Assembly: GCA_002342685.1 (NCBI GenBank)
Contig: DDQN01000021.1
Span: 62,001-126,000 of the forward strand
Length of the DNA: 64,000 nt
Direction of reading: 5' to 3'
DNA from: Vibrio sp. UBA2441
GTDB taxonomy: Bacteria > Pseudomonadota > Gammaproteobacteria > Enterobacterales > Vibrionaceae
Shown piece by piece: positions 8,952 to 17,038 of the stretch. The notes below the pieces were generated by a model. The model had not been told where the DNA came from. It ran no database searches and saw only the letters and a list, made by a program, of their open reading frames with translations. The translations under genes were made by a program, and so were the position numbers. The stretch's first letter is position 1. Each line of letters starts with the position of its first letter.

Positions 8952-10367
8952 ATGTCTATGAAAACCAGTGAAACTAAATTTCGCGACCGCATTAATGTAC
9001 AGATGAAAGACGACTTTATGCGTCAGTCCGTCGCTAACGCTCAGGAGCGTATGTTCGCCAACCGCCAAATCGCCGCCGACAAACTAGGTAGCTGGGAAGA
9101 GTGGCGCGAGATGGGAATGGATATACGAAATCACGTACTCGAACATCTGGATTATTACCTGCAGCAATTAAGCGATAATGTGTCCAAAAATGGCGGACAT
9201 GTATTTTTTGCCCAGACGGCCCAACAAGCCACGGATTATATTGAAGGTATTATTAAGCAGAAAAATGCCAAAAAGGTCGTGAAATCAAAGTCCATGGTGA
9301 CCGAAGAGATCGATTTGAACAAGGTTATCGAGCGCAACGGTTGCGAAGTAGTAGAGACCGATCTCGGAGAATATATTCTGCAGGTTGATGATTGCGATCC
9401 TCCTTCGCATATTGTGGTTCCAGCACTGCACAAAAACAGAACTCAGATCAGGGACATATTTAAAGATAAAATTGGTTATCAGGGGACCAATGACCCTGAG
9501 GAAATGACCCGGTTTGTACGTAACTACATTCGCCATGATTTTCTGGAAGCGGATATCGGTATTACCGGTTGTAACTTTGCCGTTGCTGAGTCAGGTAGTA
9601 TCAGCTTAGTCACGAATGAAGGTAATGCACGATTAGCGACCAGCTTACCTAAAACGCATATCGCGGTAATGGGTATGGAGCGCATTGTTCCCACCTTTGA
9701 AGAGTTAGATATTGTTATTAGCCTGCTTTGCCGCAGTGCGGTTGGTTTACCATTGACAGGTTATGTAACCGCATTAACTGGACCGCGAGAAAATGAACAT
9801 TGTGACGGTCCTGAAGAGTTTCATTTGGTGATCGTGGATAACGGTCGCTCCGATATTTTGGGTTCAGAATTTAAAGACATTCTTCGTTGCGTACGCTGCG
9901 CTGCGTGTGTCAATACTTGCCCTGCTTATCGCCACATTGGCGGACAATCTTATGGTTCTATTTATTCAGGCCCTATTGGTGCGGTGCTTTCGCCATTACT
10001 GGGTGGCTACGATGACTTTAAAGATCTGCCGTACGCATGCAGTTTATGTAAGGCGTGCCATGATGTTTGCCCTGTAAAAATTCCTTTGTCAGATCTTCTG
10101 TTAAAGCATCGCCAGAAGATGGCTGAACAGAAGATAACCCCTATGGGCGAAAGAGCCACTGTCGGCGCGTTTAATTTCATTAACGCCAGACCAATATTGT
10201 GGGACACCACGGTGAGAGTCGGCGCCACTGCGGCGAGCGGTCTTATTAAGAACGGTAAAATGCCGCTGAACCTTGGTGCTATTAGTGAGTGGACCGAAGC
10301 AAGAGATCTGCCAGAGCCAGATGGAGAGTCTTTCCGCAGTTGGTTTAAAAATCATAATAAAGGTTAA
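8952..10367 (+). CDS. lutB: L-lactate utilization protein LutB (ferredoxin-type Fe-S subunit)
   Basis: A 471-residue protein. The N-terminal two thirds is the LUD domain ([30 protein letters not shown]). The C-terminal part carries two 4Fe-4S motifs, [12 protein letters not shown] at about residue 314 and [12 protein letters not shown] at about 363. It is the electron-transfer subunit of the LutABC lactate oxidation complex. The start was put at ATG 8952, one base after the lutA stop, because GGTGAGGG at 8936-8943 is well spaced for it; an in-frame GTG at 8937 overlaps that site. The neighbours lutA and lutC confirm the call. Confidence 0.94.
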   Translation: MSMKTSETKFRDRINVQMKDDFMRQSVANAQERMFANRQIAADKLGSWEEWREMGMDIRNHVLEHLDYYLQQLSDNVSKNGGHVFFAQTAQQATDYIEGIIKQKNAKKVVKSKSMVTEEIDLNKVIERNGCEVVETDLGEYILQVDDCDPPSHIVVPALHKNRTQIRDIFKDKIGYQGTNDPEEMTRFVRNYIRHDFLEADIGITGCNFAVAESGSISLVTNEGNARLATSLPKTHIAVMGMERIVPTFEELDIVISLLCRSAVGLPLTGYVTALTGPRENEHCDGPEEFHLVIVDNGRSDILGSEFKDILRCVRCAACVNTCPAYRHIGGQSYGSIYSGPIGAVLSPLLGGYDDFKDLPYACSLCKACHDVCPVKIPLSDLLLKHRQKMAEQKITPMGERATVGAFNFINARPILWDTTVRVGATAASGLIKNGKMPLNLGAISEWTEARDLPEPDGESFRSWFKNHNKG

Positions 10368-10379
10368 GGAACGATAACT

Positions 10380-11144
10380 ATGTCTAATTCAATGCAAAAC
10401 ATCGATCCGGGTTATATTCAAAACCGCGATGCTTTTTTAGATAACATAGCCCAAAAGCTGGGAAGGGAAAGACAAATCACTCCCGTAGAAAAGCCTGCGT
10501 TAAAGCATCGTTGCCATCATGAAGTGATGGCAGAACTGTCTCAGGACGAGTTGAAAGAAGTGTTGGTGAACTATACGCAAACAAATCTGGCTTCTCAGGC
10601 GGTGGTTACCACTCAGGCGAACATCACTCAGGCTATTAAGCAGGTATGCGAACAGTATTGTGCTGTTGACATAAAAGATAGCTCAACCAAGGCAGAGGTT
10701 CTGCTTTCGGCAGAATCTCGCTTGCTTTCACTGGTTTCGGAAGAGTCGCTGCATTCAGAACAATATGACGTGAATGTCTGGGATGCGGCTGCTGGGTATG
10801 AGCGTAATATTGAACTGGCTGAGCGCGCTAAAGTGGGTATTGTATTCGCGGAGCAAGGGCTTGCCGAATCAGGTACTATGGTGCTTTACAGTAATCCAGC
10901 TCAGGGACGTGCGGTGAGCCTGTTGCCGGAAGCCTCTGTATTTGTGGTTGCAAAAAGTACTTTAGTAGCGAGATTAACTCAAGCTACAGCAGTACTACAT
11001 AAAAAGGCGGCCAATGGAGAAAGAGTTCCGTCTTGTGTTAACTTTATCTCAGGACCGAGTTCTACGGCGGATATAGAGCTAATAAAGGTCGTTGGAGTTC
11101 ACGGCCCTGTTTTTGCCTCTTATATTATAATCGACGATATGTAA
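10380..11144 (+). CDS. lutC: L-lactate utilization protein LutC (LUD domain)
   Basis: A 254-residue protein of the LUD (DUF162) family. The diagnostic C-terminal core is GIVFAEQGLAESGTMVLYSN, then LPEASVFVVAKSTLV and FISGPSSTADIELIKVVGVHGP. It has no cysteine cluster of its own and forms the third part of the lactate oxidation system. It begins 12 bp after lutB with AAGGAACG as ribosome binding site, so it is in the same operon. The N-terminal third (residues 1-90) is poorly conserved in the family, which explains the lack of motifs there. Confidence 0.92.
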   Translation: MSNSMQNIDPGYIQNRDAFLDNIAQKLGRERQITPVEKPALKHRCHHEVMAELSQDELKEVLVNYTQTNLASQAVVTTQANITQAIKQVCEQYCAVDIKDSSTKAEVLLSAESRLLSLVSEESLHSEQYDVNVWDAAAGYERNIELAERAKVGIVFAEQGLAESGTMVLYSNPAQGRAVSLLPEASVFVVAKSTLVARLTQATAVLHKKAANGERVPSCVNFISGPSSTADIELIKVVGVHGPVFASYIIIDDM

Positions 11145-11165
11145 TTGAAATGATGAGTACTTCTT

Positions 11166-12068
11166 ATGCCTGATATTGATGACTTGGTTTTGTTCACTCA
11201 AGTAATTGAGAACGGTTCTTTTAGTAAAGTGGCAGAGCTTAACAGTATTACGAAGTCTGTGGTGAGTAAGCGTGTCAGTAAACTGGAGAATAAGCTCGGT
11301 GTTCAGCTTATTTACCGGACGACGCGTAATTTATCTCCGACAGAAGCAGGAGAAGTACTCTATAACCGCGCTAAAGACATTAAGGATATCGCCAAGTCGG
11401 CTTTTAATGCCATTAATGGCTATAACGAAGTGCTTTCTGGTCATATTCGAATGTCAGTGCCTACTATCTCAGGAGACCTCCTGCTGGCGGAGGCGGTCTC
11501 TGATTTTTGTCAGCAGCATCCCGGGCTAACAATAGATATGTCGATGGACAACGAATTTGTCGACCTTATTGCAGACAAATACGATTTAGTGATCCGTACT
11601 GGTTATCTGGAAGATTCAAGTTTGATCGCGCGATATATCTTTAACTCGCGCTGGGTCATTTGTGCTACGCCTGCTTATCTTGAAGCGTTTGGTGAACCTG
11701 TAAAACCTAAAGATCTGCTTAGGCATAATTGTCTTGGGTATACCTTTGAAAGTTCTGGTACTTTTGACTGGCAGTTTAAGCGTAACAGTGATGTGTATAC
11801 GTTAAAGGTGAGCGGAAACTTCTCTTCTAATAATTCAGCGGCCCTAAGAAAAGCAGCACTTGCGGGTAATGGTCTTGCTTATTTGCCAACGTGTCTGGTG
11901 TATGAAGATTTGCAAAAGGGCGCTTTGGTCGAGGTTCTTGCGGATCAAGTGGGCAAAGAAGTCGGGATTTATGCGGTTTATCCCTATACCCGTAAACCCG
12001 CCAAACGTATACAGGCGCTGATAGAACATATCCGGGATCGTTATTTGAGCATGAATGAGTATTTTTAG
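11166..12068 (+). CDS. LysR-family transcriptional regulator, probably of lutABC
   Basis: The 300-residue protein has the LysR N-terminal helix-turn-helix (LVLFTQVIENGSFSKVAELN, VVSKRVSKLENKLG) and an effector-binding domain from about residue 88, with the LVIRTGYLEDSSLIAR stretch typical of the CrgA-like subgroup. It begins 21 bp after lutC on the same strand, so it is probably cotranscribed and may regulate the lactate operon. In other bacteria lut genes are controlled by GntR-type LutR/LldR, so a LysR here would be a variation. This role is inferred only from position. Confidence 0.87.
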   Translation: MPDIDDLVLFTQVIENGSFSKVAELNSITKSVVSKRVSKLENKLGVQLIYRTTRNLSPTEAGEVLYNRAKDIKDIAKSAFNAINGYNEVLSGHIRMSVPTISGDLLLAEAVSDFCQQHPGLTIDMSMDNEFVDLIADKYDLVIRTGYLEDSSLIARYIFNSRWVICATPAYLEAFGEPVKPKDLLRHNCLGYTFESSGTFDWQFKRNSDVYTLKVSGNFSSNNSAALRKAALAGNGLAYLPTCLVYEDLQKGALVEVLADQVGKEVGIYAVYPYTRKPAKRIQALIEHIRDRYLSMNEYF

Positions 12069-12074
12069 TTTAAA

Positions 12075-12647
12075 TTACAACCGAAGCAATTCAATTCGCA
12101 GGTGATTGTCGTCTTCGTAGGCAACAACTGCCTGAAAATATCCAGTCTGCTCGATGGCTTTAGAAAATAGCTCTTTGCGTTCAGAGTCGCCAATAAACAG
12201 CAATTGAGTGGAGCTGAACATCTGCCCGTCTTCATCAAAACTGGCGGTTAAATCTTCATCGACCACGCATACGAGTACTTTGCCATAGCGGGCATTCAGA
12301 TCAATATCCCGAGCTAATGAATACTGCACTTTAGTACCTAATTGAGATTCTATTTCTCCAATAAGACCGATAAAATGATGCAGATCGGTGGAGCAGGTTT
12401 GCAGCAGCTGTTTTTGATCGCCAAGCAAAATTGACTCTAAATTAGCTCCTGATTTTCGACCGAGCAAAAGCCAATTCTTAGTGGATTTCCTCACAATACG
12501 GTAACGATTTGATTTGACTATACGCTTGAGAAACTGAACAAGTAAATTATTTCGCTCAACTAGGGTAAGACGCTTTTCGAGTTTTTTAAATTCCAGGTGT
12601 AATAAGGCGTGAGTACTAATGTCTAAAAGTAGTTGTGATTGACTCAT
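12075..12647 (-). CDS. Hypothetical protein
   Basis: A 190-residue soluble protein that I do not recognise. It is rich in Leu, Lys and Arg in the first 60 residues (FKKLEKRLTLVERNNLLVQF looks helical or coiled-coil). It continues with alternating strand-like segments such as GKVLVCVVDEDL and STQLLFIGDSERKELF. There is no signal peptide, membrane helix, cysteine pattern or nucleotide-binding motif. It converges with the LysR gene with only six bases between stops, and is divergent from the pilin gene, so it may have its own promoter around 12660-12700. Confidence 0.65.
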   Translation of the reverse strand: MSQSQLLLDISTHALLHLEFKKLEKRLTLVERNNLLVQFLKRIVKSNRYRIVRKSTKNWLLLGRKSGANLESILLGDQKQLLQTCSTDLHHFIGLIGEIESQLGTKVQYSLARDIDLNARYGKVLVCVVDEDLTASFDEDGQMFSSTQLLFIGDSERKELFSKAIEQTGYFQAVVAYEDDNHLRIELLRL

Positions 12648-12819
12648 TCAGGTACCGAATTGAAATAGGTATCTTTAATAATATCATACTATTACGTTTT
12701 CGACATAGTTGCTTTATCCATTATATGTTTCCGTGACAGCTTGTCTGTAATATCAGTTGACCATTGATAAGTTTAGGATTAAATTAGCCTGATTTTTAGT
12801 CGTTGTCAGACGAGGATGT

Positions 12820-13344
12820 ATGCAGAAAAATGGTTTTACTCTCATAGAGTTAGTTGTAGTCATTGTGATTCTTGGCATATTAGCAGTAACGGCTGCCCCC
12901 CGATTTTTAAATTTGCAAACCGACGCTAAGAATTCCGCTCTGGAAGGGTTAAAAGGAGCTATCGAATCAGGGCTTGCGATTGGCTACAGTAAATTGGCGA
13001 TTAATGGCCTGGAAAGCGAGCCCTATATTACCAGCATTAAAGGGGCGACCGATATCCCCATTTCAGGGTGTGACTCCCGATGTATTTTTCGCTATGGTTA
13101 TCCGGAATCTGATTACTACACGATTACCACATTGGTTAACGGTATTAATAAAGACTATGAAGAGGTGGAAGACTGGGGTATCACTAAATTAACTGGTAGT
13201 AACGCGCTCATTATTACGGCTCGATCGAACCTAGTTTACAGTGGTAGTACGCCAACCTTAGTCAATAATAACTGCTATGTCCGATATACAGATGCAACCC
13301 AAAGCAGCAATACATACAGCCTAGAGATTGTTGCTTGTCCATAA
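12820..13344 (+). CDS. Type IV pilin-like protein, MSHA-pilin type
   Basis: A 174-residue prepilin. It has the short leader MQKNG, the cleavage site G^FTLIELVVVIVILGILA with Glu at mature position 5, and the following hydrophobic helix to about residue 25. The globular part contains four cysteines, including GCDSRCIF and the C-terminal pair NNCYVR...VACP, which could form the disulfide loops seen in MSHA-type pilins. It would be processed by a prepilin peptidase and assembled by a type IV pilus or type II secretion machine. No assembly gene is adjacent, so it is an orphan or minor pilin. Confidence 0.88.
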   Translation: MQKNGFTLIELVVVIVILGILAVTAAPRFLNLQTDAKNSALEGLKGAIESGLAIGYSKLAINGLESEPYITSIKGATDIPISGCDSRCIFRYGYPESDYYTITTLVNGINKDYEEVEDWGITKLTGSNALIITARSNLVYSGSTPTLVNNNCYVRYTDATQSSNTYSLEIVACP

Positions 13345-13434
13345 TACATCCAGCTGTGATGTATTCATGATAGATTTTTCAAGATTAATGACCGTTGTAG
13401 TAAACTGGTAGAAACACCATCAGTAATTTATATT

Positions 13435-13710
13435 ATGAGCCAATCTGAGATTCAACAGATTATCGCGGGTTTTACCTCTATCGAACAGGCGCTAGAGTAT
13501 TTTGAAATCGATTTTGACAGTCGTTTTATCGATGAATACCGTTCACAGTTAGTGAAGCGCTGCAACGGGTATGTATTATTGGCAAAACCTGATGACTGGT
13601 TTTCAGCCCGCCGCGCTTTCAAAAATGGATATTGTAAAGTACAGCGAAGCCGCTTAGATCCTCACTCTCGCTCTGCGTGCCGGGGATGTACTTCGTGTCA
13701 GCGTCGTTGA
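13435..13710 (+). CDS. NifW-like small protein with CxxC tail
   Basis: The 91-residue protein has the pattern of the NifW family: TSIEQALEYFEIDFDSRFI, then SQLVKRCNGYV and DWFSARRAF. NifW proteins are named for a protective role on nitrogenase, but many gammaproteobacteria without nitrogenase carry short relatives of unknown function, and no nif gene is present here. The tail CRGCTSCQRR has a CxxCxxC arrangement that could bind metal or zinc. It is a single gene on the plus strand with a perfect palindrome after its stop. The family call rests on my recognition of the pattern and should be treated as moderate. Confidence 0.5.
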   Translation: MSQSEIQQIIAGFTSIEQALEYFEIDFDSRFIDEYRSQLVKRCNGYVLLAKPDDWFSARRAFKNGYCKVQRSRLDPHSRSACRGCTSCQRR

Positions 13711-13734
13711 GTCTCTTTTCAATCTGCTTCTTAA

Positions 13735-13764
13735 GTTACTGTATATAGCCCTATATACAGTAAC
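13735..13764. terminator. Perfect 14-bp inverted repeat between convergent genes
   Basis: GTTACTGTATATAG (13735-13748) and CTATATACAGTAAC (13751-13764) are exact reverse complements with two bases between. The position, between convergent stops at 13710 and 13769, suggests a bidirectional terminator, although no T-run follows. Confidence 0.55.
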
Positions 13765-13768
13765 GCCC

Positions 13769-14509
13769 CTATCCGAACATTTTCTGTGTACGTTTATTTA
13801 ACGATAAGTTCTGATAAGTATTACCTATGCAGGGAGATCCATCCTGATAGTTTATTTCCACCCTCTGAGTAGAAACTGAAATATGGGTAAAGCTAACGGT
13901 ATGCGCGTCGTGCCTGTGCATGCAGGGAGATAAGTGCCCTTGTTGCGGGTTATGGCTGTGATGAAAAGCTAACCTAGATGCTAAGTTTTCTTCTGTTTGA
14001 TTGAATTGTGCAAACAGGTTTCGTCTCTCCTGTCGGACTTCCACGGCGTCTACTGCACTAGAGATAAGAGGAGGAAGGGCAAGGCTGTCTATTAAGATTT
14101 TTCCATCCCATTGCAACGCCTGAACATGCCCATGAAAGGCCGTGAGTTCGGAATCAAAAATAACCAAAGTAAATGGGGCGAAGTGTTGATAGGACAGTTT
14201 TTCAAAATCCTGAATGAGTTGTTCTGCTGACGAGTAATGGGCAAAGGACTTGACCAGTTGACCGCGACTGATGAGTTCACCTGACGGAGTTTGCCCCTGA
14301 TAGTAGTTTAGCAGGCATAGGGTTAAACCAAATTCATTAGTGGCTATCCAACTGCCTTGACCAACTGGGTCCACTGGCATCAAAAACGAAACACCGCTAA
14401 CCGTAGAAAACTGTTGGGGTGGCAGCGCTTTAGCCCGGCCTTTTTGTTCGTCTCGATTAAAAAAAACCTGATATCCCGTTGGTTCTAATAACCATGAAGC
14501 CGTACACAT
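13769..14509 (-). CDS. NRDE-family protein (TANGO2-like)
   Basis: A 246-residue protein that begins MCTASWLL and has the family signature FFNRDEQKGRAKALPPQQF followed by GQGSWIATNEFGLTLCLLNY. The conserved cysteine after the initiator Met and the N-R-D-E motif place it in the NRDE family related to eukaryotic TANGO2, whose biochemical activity is not settled; some members have an N-terminal nucleophile hydrolase fold. It is the last gene of a four-gene minus-strand operon. Its start overlaps the stop of the DinB-like gene (TAATG), showing translational coupling. Confidence 0.82.
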   Translation of the reverse strand: MCTASWLLEPTGYQVFFNRDEQKGRAKALPPQQFSTVSGVSFLMPVDPVGQGSWIATNEFGLTLCLLNYYQGQTPSGELISRGQLVKSFAHYSSAEQLIQDFEKLSYQHFAPFTLVIFDSELTAFHGHVQALQWDGKILIDSLALPPLISSAVDAVEVRQERRNLFAQFNQTEENLASRLAFHHSHNPQQGHLSPCMHRHDAHTVSFTHISVSTQRVEINYQDGSPCIGNTYQNLSLNKRTQKMFG

Positions 14510-15039
14510 TAAGCTTGTCCTCTCAAGTACGTCGCTGTTGCCGGAGCATAGCCTAAATGCTCATTGGTTTCTATTTTGCAATGTGTAGTAATCACTTTCA
14601 TTAACGCAAAATGATGAATGGTGTGACTGGATACAAATAACAGTTCTCTGCGAAGTGTAGATGGAACTTCACAAACTTGCTGGCTGGCAATCGATGCCTC
14701 GGACAATATGGTCACAGGCTTGTCTAAGTCTGATTCCTTTAGGCCCTTTAACCATGTCTCTATTTGTTGTGTCTCACTTATGCCAGTTTGTAAATCTGTT
14801 TCTACCAAAGCGCCTCTGCGGCGGTGATCGTAATCAACAACGCCAATCTTAGCTTGGTTTATTAGCGCAAAATAGAGATCAATGATATGACGCAGATGCT
14901 CACCAATACTGCTTTGAACAAAAGGCAGCGCTTTATGGTTGTAGCTAGTGCTATCCAACTGCTTACACAGCTCAAGTCCTTGATCAATAGCCTCTAAGTT
15001 TCCGGATATAGATGGGCAAGCAGGGTGATCGTGATACAT
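14509..15039 (-). CDS. DinB-like four-helix protein
   Basis: A 176-residue, mostly helical protein. Histidines that fit a DinB-superfamily metal site appear as SIGEHLRHIIDLY near residue 47 and SHTIHHFALMKVI near 138. DinB/YfiT-like proteins are four-helix bundles that bind divalent metal and act as transferases or hydrolases in thiol metabolism; the actual reaction here is unknown. The start at 15039 is preceded by AAGGA. It lies 13 bp after the ATP-grasp stop and overlaps the NRDE start, so it belongs to the same transcript. Confidence 0.75.
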   Translation of the reverse strand: MYHDHPACPSISGNLEAIDQGLELCKQLDSTSYNHKALPFVQSSIGEHLRHIIDLYFALINQAKIGVVDYDHRRRGALVETDLQTGISETQQIETWLKGLKESDLDKPVTILSEASIASQQVCEVPSTLRRELLFVSSHTIHHFALMKVITTHCKIETNEHLGYAPATATYLRGQA

Positions 15040-15052
15040 AAAGAGTCCTTGA

Positions 15053-16231
15053 TTAATCGGTAGATGGATACTGTTTAACTAACGCATTTTCTTCTGCCAG
15101 GGCTTTAAATAGCTCTCTGATGGATGGCGGATTATGTCCGGATTTTTTTTGTAAGTAGCCAATTTTATACAGAGTGCGATATTGAAACAGAAGGGTAGAA
15201 AATATCTCTTTAAGCGGTGTTTTGCTGTCCCAGATATGCGTTGCTTCACTGCTGGCGCCGTTGATTTCAATAATCTGAAAATCTTCGCCAGACATTAGCT
15301 GCTCAATGTTCTTGAATTTAATATCCAGACGCCCGTAATAGAAGCCATCAAAATCATCGAAAATGCTATCCAGCTTTTCAGTTAGCGCTTGTGAAATGTA
15401 GTTATTACCGTTTTTAAATATACTTCCCCGGCTGTGGCTACCAGCAAACGCCAACCTATAATCAACATCTTTTGCAATGACCATATCTAGCTTGTCTTTG
15501 TGGCGTTCTTGATAAATATGGGATAACTGTCCAGCTCTTGGGTCACGTTCAATTAATTGTGCTAGTGTTTTTACGCCGTCCCCCCGGACATAAGGGGCAT
15601 ACTTCAAGGTAATTGAGAATACCTGTCCTTTCTGTTCACCGGGGTATCGGATATAAAAAACACCCACCTCAGCTTCAAAGTCTGATTTCTTCTGCAGCAG
15701 GTAATCGGCTCCGATAGGGAAGCGCTCAATGTAATCTACCAATTGAATTTGATTATGGATTAGCCGGACTCCTGCTCCGCGGCAGCCTTTATCGGGTTTG
15801 GCCACAACAGGAAAAGTCAGCTTGCCTTGTTCCATTGCCTCTAATGCGTCACGTAATTGAACATTTATATCGCTGCTATTTTTTCTCAATGTATTGAAAG
15901 GAAGGATCCATTGTTGCGCGTATTTCCCAGCCAAATTAAGGATGTCCTTTTTTGATTCTCCCACCATGCCACTTAACTTAATTGATGGATTGGCGATCAA
16001 TGGTAAACCAATACTGCGGTATTTCAGGCTGTGCCAAAGGCTCTGTACTAGGACTGGCGTATAGAAAACCCAGCTGGGCCAAAATTCATATCTGGATATC
16101 GTAGGACCAGAACGATCCATTTCAGGCATCCCCGTTTTTTGTTCAATAGATTGGCTTGATCTAATCGGCACTACGTTGTCCTGTGGGTAAGGAGGAGCTA
16201 GTTTATGCTTAGTGTTATTGGATACGCTCAA
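15053..16231 (-). CDS. ATP-grasp family ligase-like protein
   Basis: About 392 residues. The ATP-grasp core includes FPVVAKPDKGCRGAGVRLI (about 140-160 of the trimmed protein), a long central insert, and the metal-binding end FYYGRLDIKFKNIE and FQIIEINGASSEATHIW. The N-terminal segment WPSWVFYTPVLVQSLWHSLK is a conserved family feature with aromatic character. ATP-grasp enzymes join a carboxylate to an amine or thiol; the substrates are unknown. I chose TTG at 16229-16231 because GAGGAG sits eight bases upstream and the codon overlaps the DedA stop (TTGA). Longer frames would run far back into the DedA gene. Confidence 0.75.
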   Translation of the reverse strand: MSVSNNTKHKLAPPYPQDNVVPIRSSQSIEQKTGMPEMDRSGPTISRYEFWPSWVFYTPVLVQSLWHSLKYRSIGLPLIANPSIKLSGMVGESKKDILNLAGKYAQQWILPFNTLRKNSSDINVQLRDALEAMEQGKLTFPVVAKPDKGCRGAGVRLIHNQIQLVDYIERFPIGADYLLQKKSDFEAEVGVFYIRYPGEQKGQVFSITLKYAPYVRGDGVKTLAQLIERDPRAGQLSHIYQERHKDKLDMVIAKDVDYRLAFAGSHSRGSIFKNGNNYISQALTEKLDSIFDDFDGFYYGRLDIKFKNIEQLMSGEDFQIIEINGASSEATHIWDSKTPLKEIFSTLLFQYRTLYKIGYLQKKSGHNPPSIRELFKALAEENALVKQYPSTD

Positions 16232-16827
16232 AGGGAAGCTCCTCTGTTTTGGTTTGGAAATACTTTTTTGGACGACAGTCGATTTATTCTCCACAAGCCA
16301 AGAAGTGCACAAGGGGCTATAAGCCACTTCAATGCACTGCCTTGCAGCCACTCTATTGAGCCTAGTTGGTAAATGAAAAAGAAGACAATGGCGGTCCAAA
16401 GTGCGGTTGAAATCATTACCGAGGCCATAAATCGGATAAAACTAATATGGAACAATCCACTTAGGGTAAATCCGATAGTACGCAAACCAGGTATAAATCG
16501 AATAAGGGCGATATTAAGCATGGTGTTTGTTTTCAGACGGCTTCTGACGATTTTCATGCCTTTATTGGTCAACAGCTTATATCGGAGTCCGCGCCAATTT
16601 GCAGCTAGCTTGCCTAATCCATAAAGCGCAACATCCCCCGAAGCGATGCCGATAAAAATAGCCAGTAGTGCTAATGCAGGAGAAAGTGCGTTATCTACGG
16701 AAAGCAGAGCCGCCGTTATAATGGCTAAATCTTCAAGCAGATAAGAGAGTAAAATGATCGAAACAAACAGCCCGGAAACTCCCAGGTTTTGCTGTAAATT
16801 TGTTCCTATTTCAAACCATTCCATCAT
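16228..16827 (-). CDS. DedA/VTT-family membrane protein
   Basis: About 199 residues with four to six hydrophobic segments and the DedA pattern: SYLLEDLAIITAALLS near the N-terminus, GIASGDVALYGLGKLA, and a re-entrant region FIPGLRTIGFTLSGLF (with the conserved Phe-x-Pro-Gly-x-Arg). Bacterial DedA proteins include undecaprenyl-phosphate and phospholipid translocases of the inner membrane. The start at ATG 16827 follows GAGAG at suitable spacing; an upstream ATG at 16842 lacks one. It is the first gene of an operon with ATP-grasp, DinB-like and NRDE genes, a context suggesting a cell-envelope or lipid-linked modification. Confidence 0.87.
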   Translation of the reverse strand: MMEWFEIGTNLQQNLGVSGLFVSIILLSYLLEDLAIITAALLSVDNALSPALALLAIFIGIASGDVALYGLGKLAANWRGLRYKLLTNKGMKIVRSRLKTNTMLNIALIRFIPGLRTIGFTLSGLFHISFIRFMASVMISTALWTAIVFFFIYQLGSIEWLQGSALKWLIAPCALLGLWRINRLSSKKVFPNQNRGASL

Positions 16828-16943
16828 GGAAAATACTCTCATTTATGTCGTTAGTTTAGTAAGACCTTAGAGAGTCGGTATTTATTTCATTGGGATGGAA
16901 TTTTATGAGGAGTATCTGTAGGGGTATGAAGCGGCTCTTCGAT

Positions 16944-16995
16944 TAAAAATACTGCTCTGGTGGGAAAACTGAATGTTAATCAGTACCAGAGCAGT
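16944..16995 (-). terminator. Rho-independent terminator of uxuA
   Basis: ACCAGAGCAGT (16985-16995) and ACTGCTCTGGT (16951-16961) form a perfect 11-bp outer stem. On the minus strand it is followed by ATTTTTAA, just downstream of the uxuA stop at 17039. Confidence 0.8.
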
Positions 16996-17038
16996 TGCCA
17001 ATATGGCGAATTTGATTTGCTAATTCGGAATTTTAATC

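Noticed and set aside
13735..13764. LexA (SOS) box
   Set aside because: CTGT and ACAG ends are present but 14 bases lie between them, not eight, and the site lies between convergent stops.
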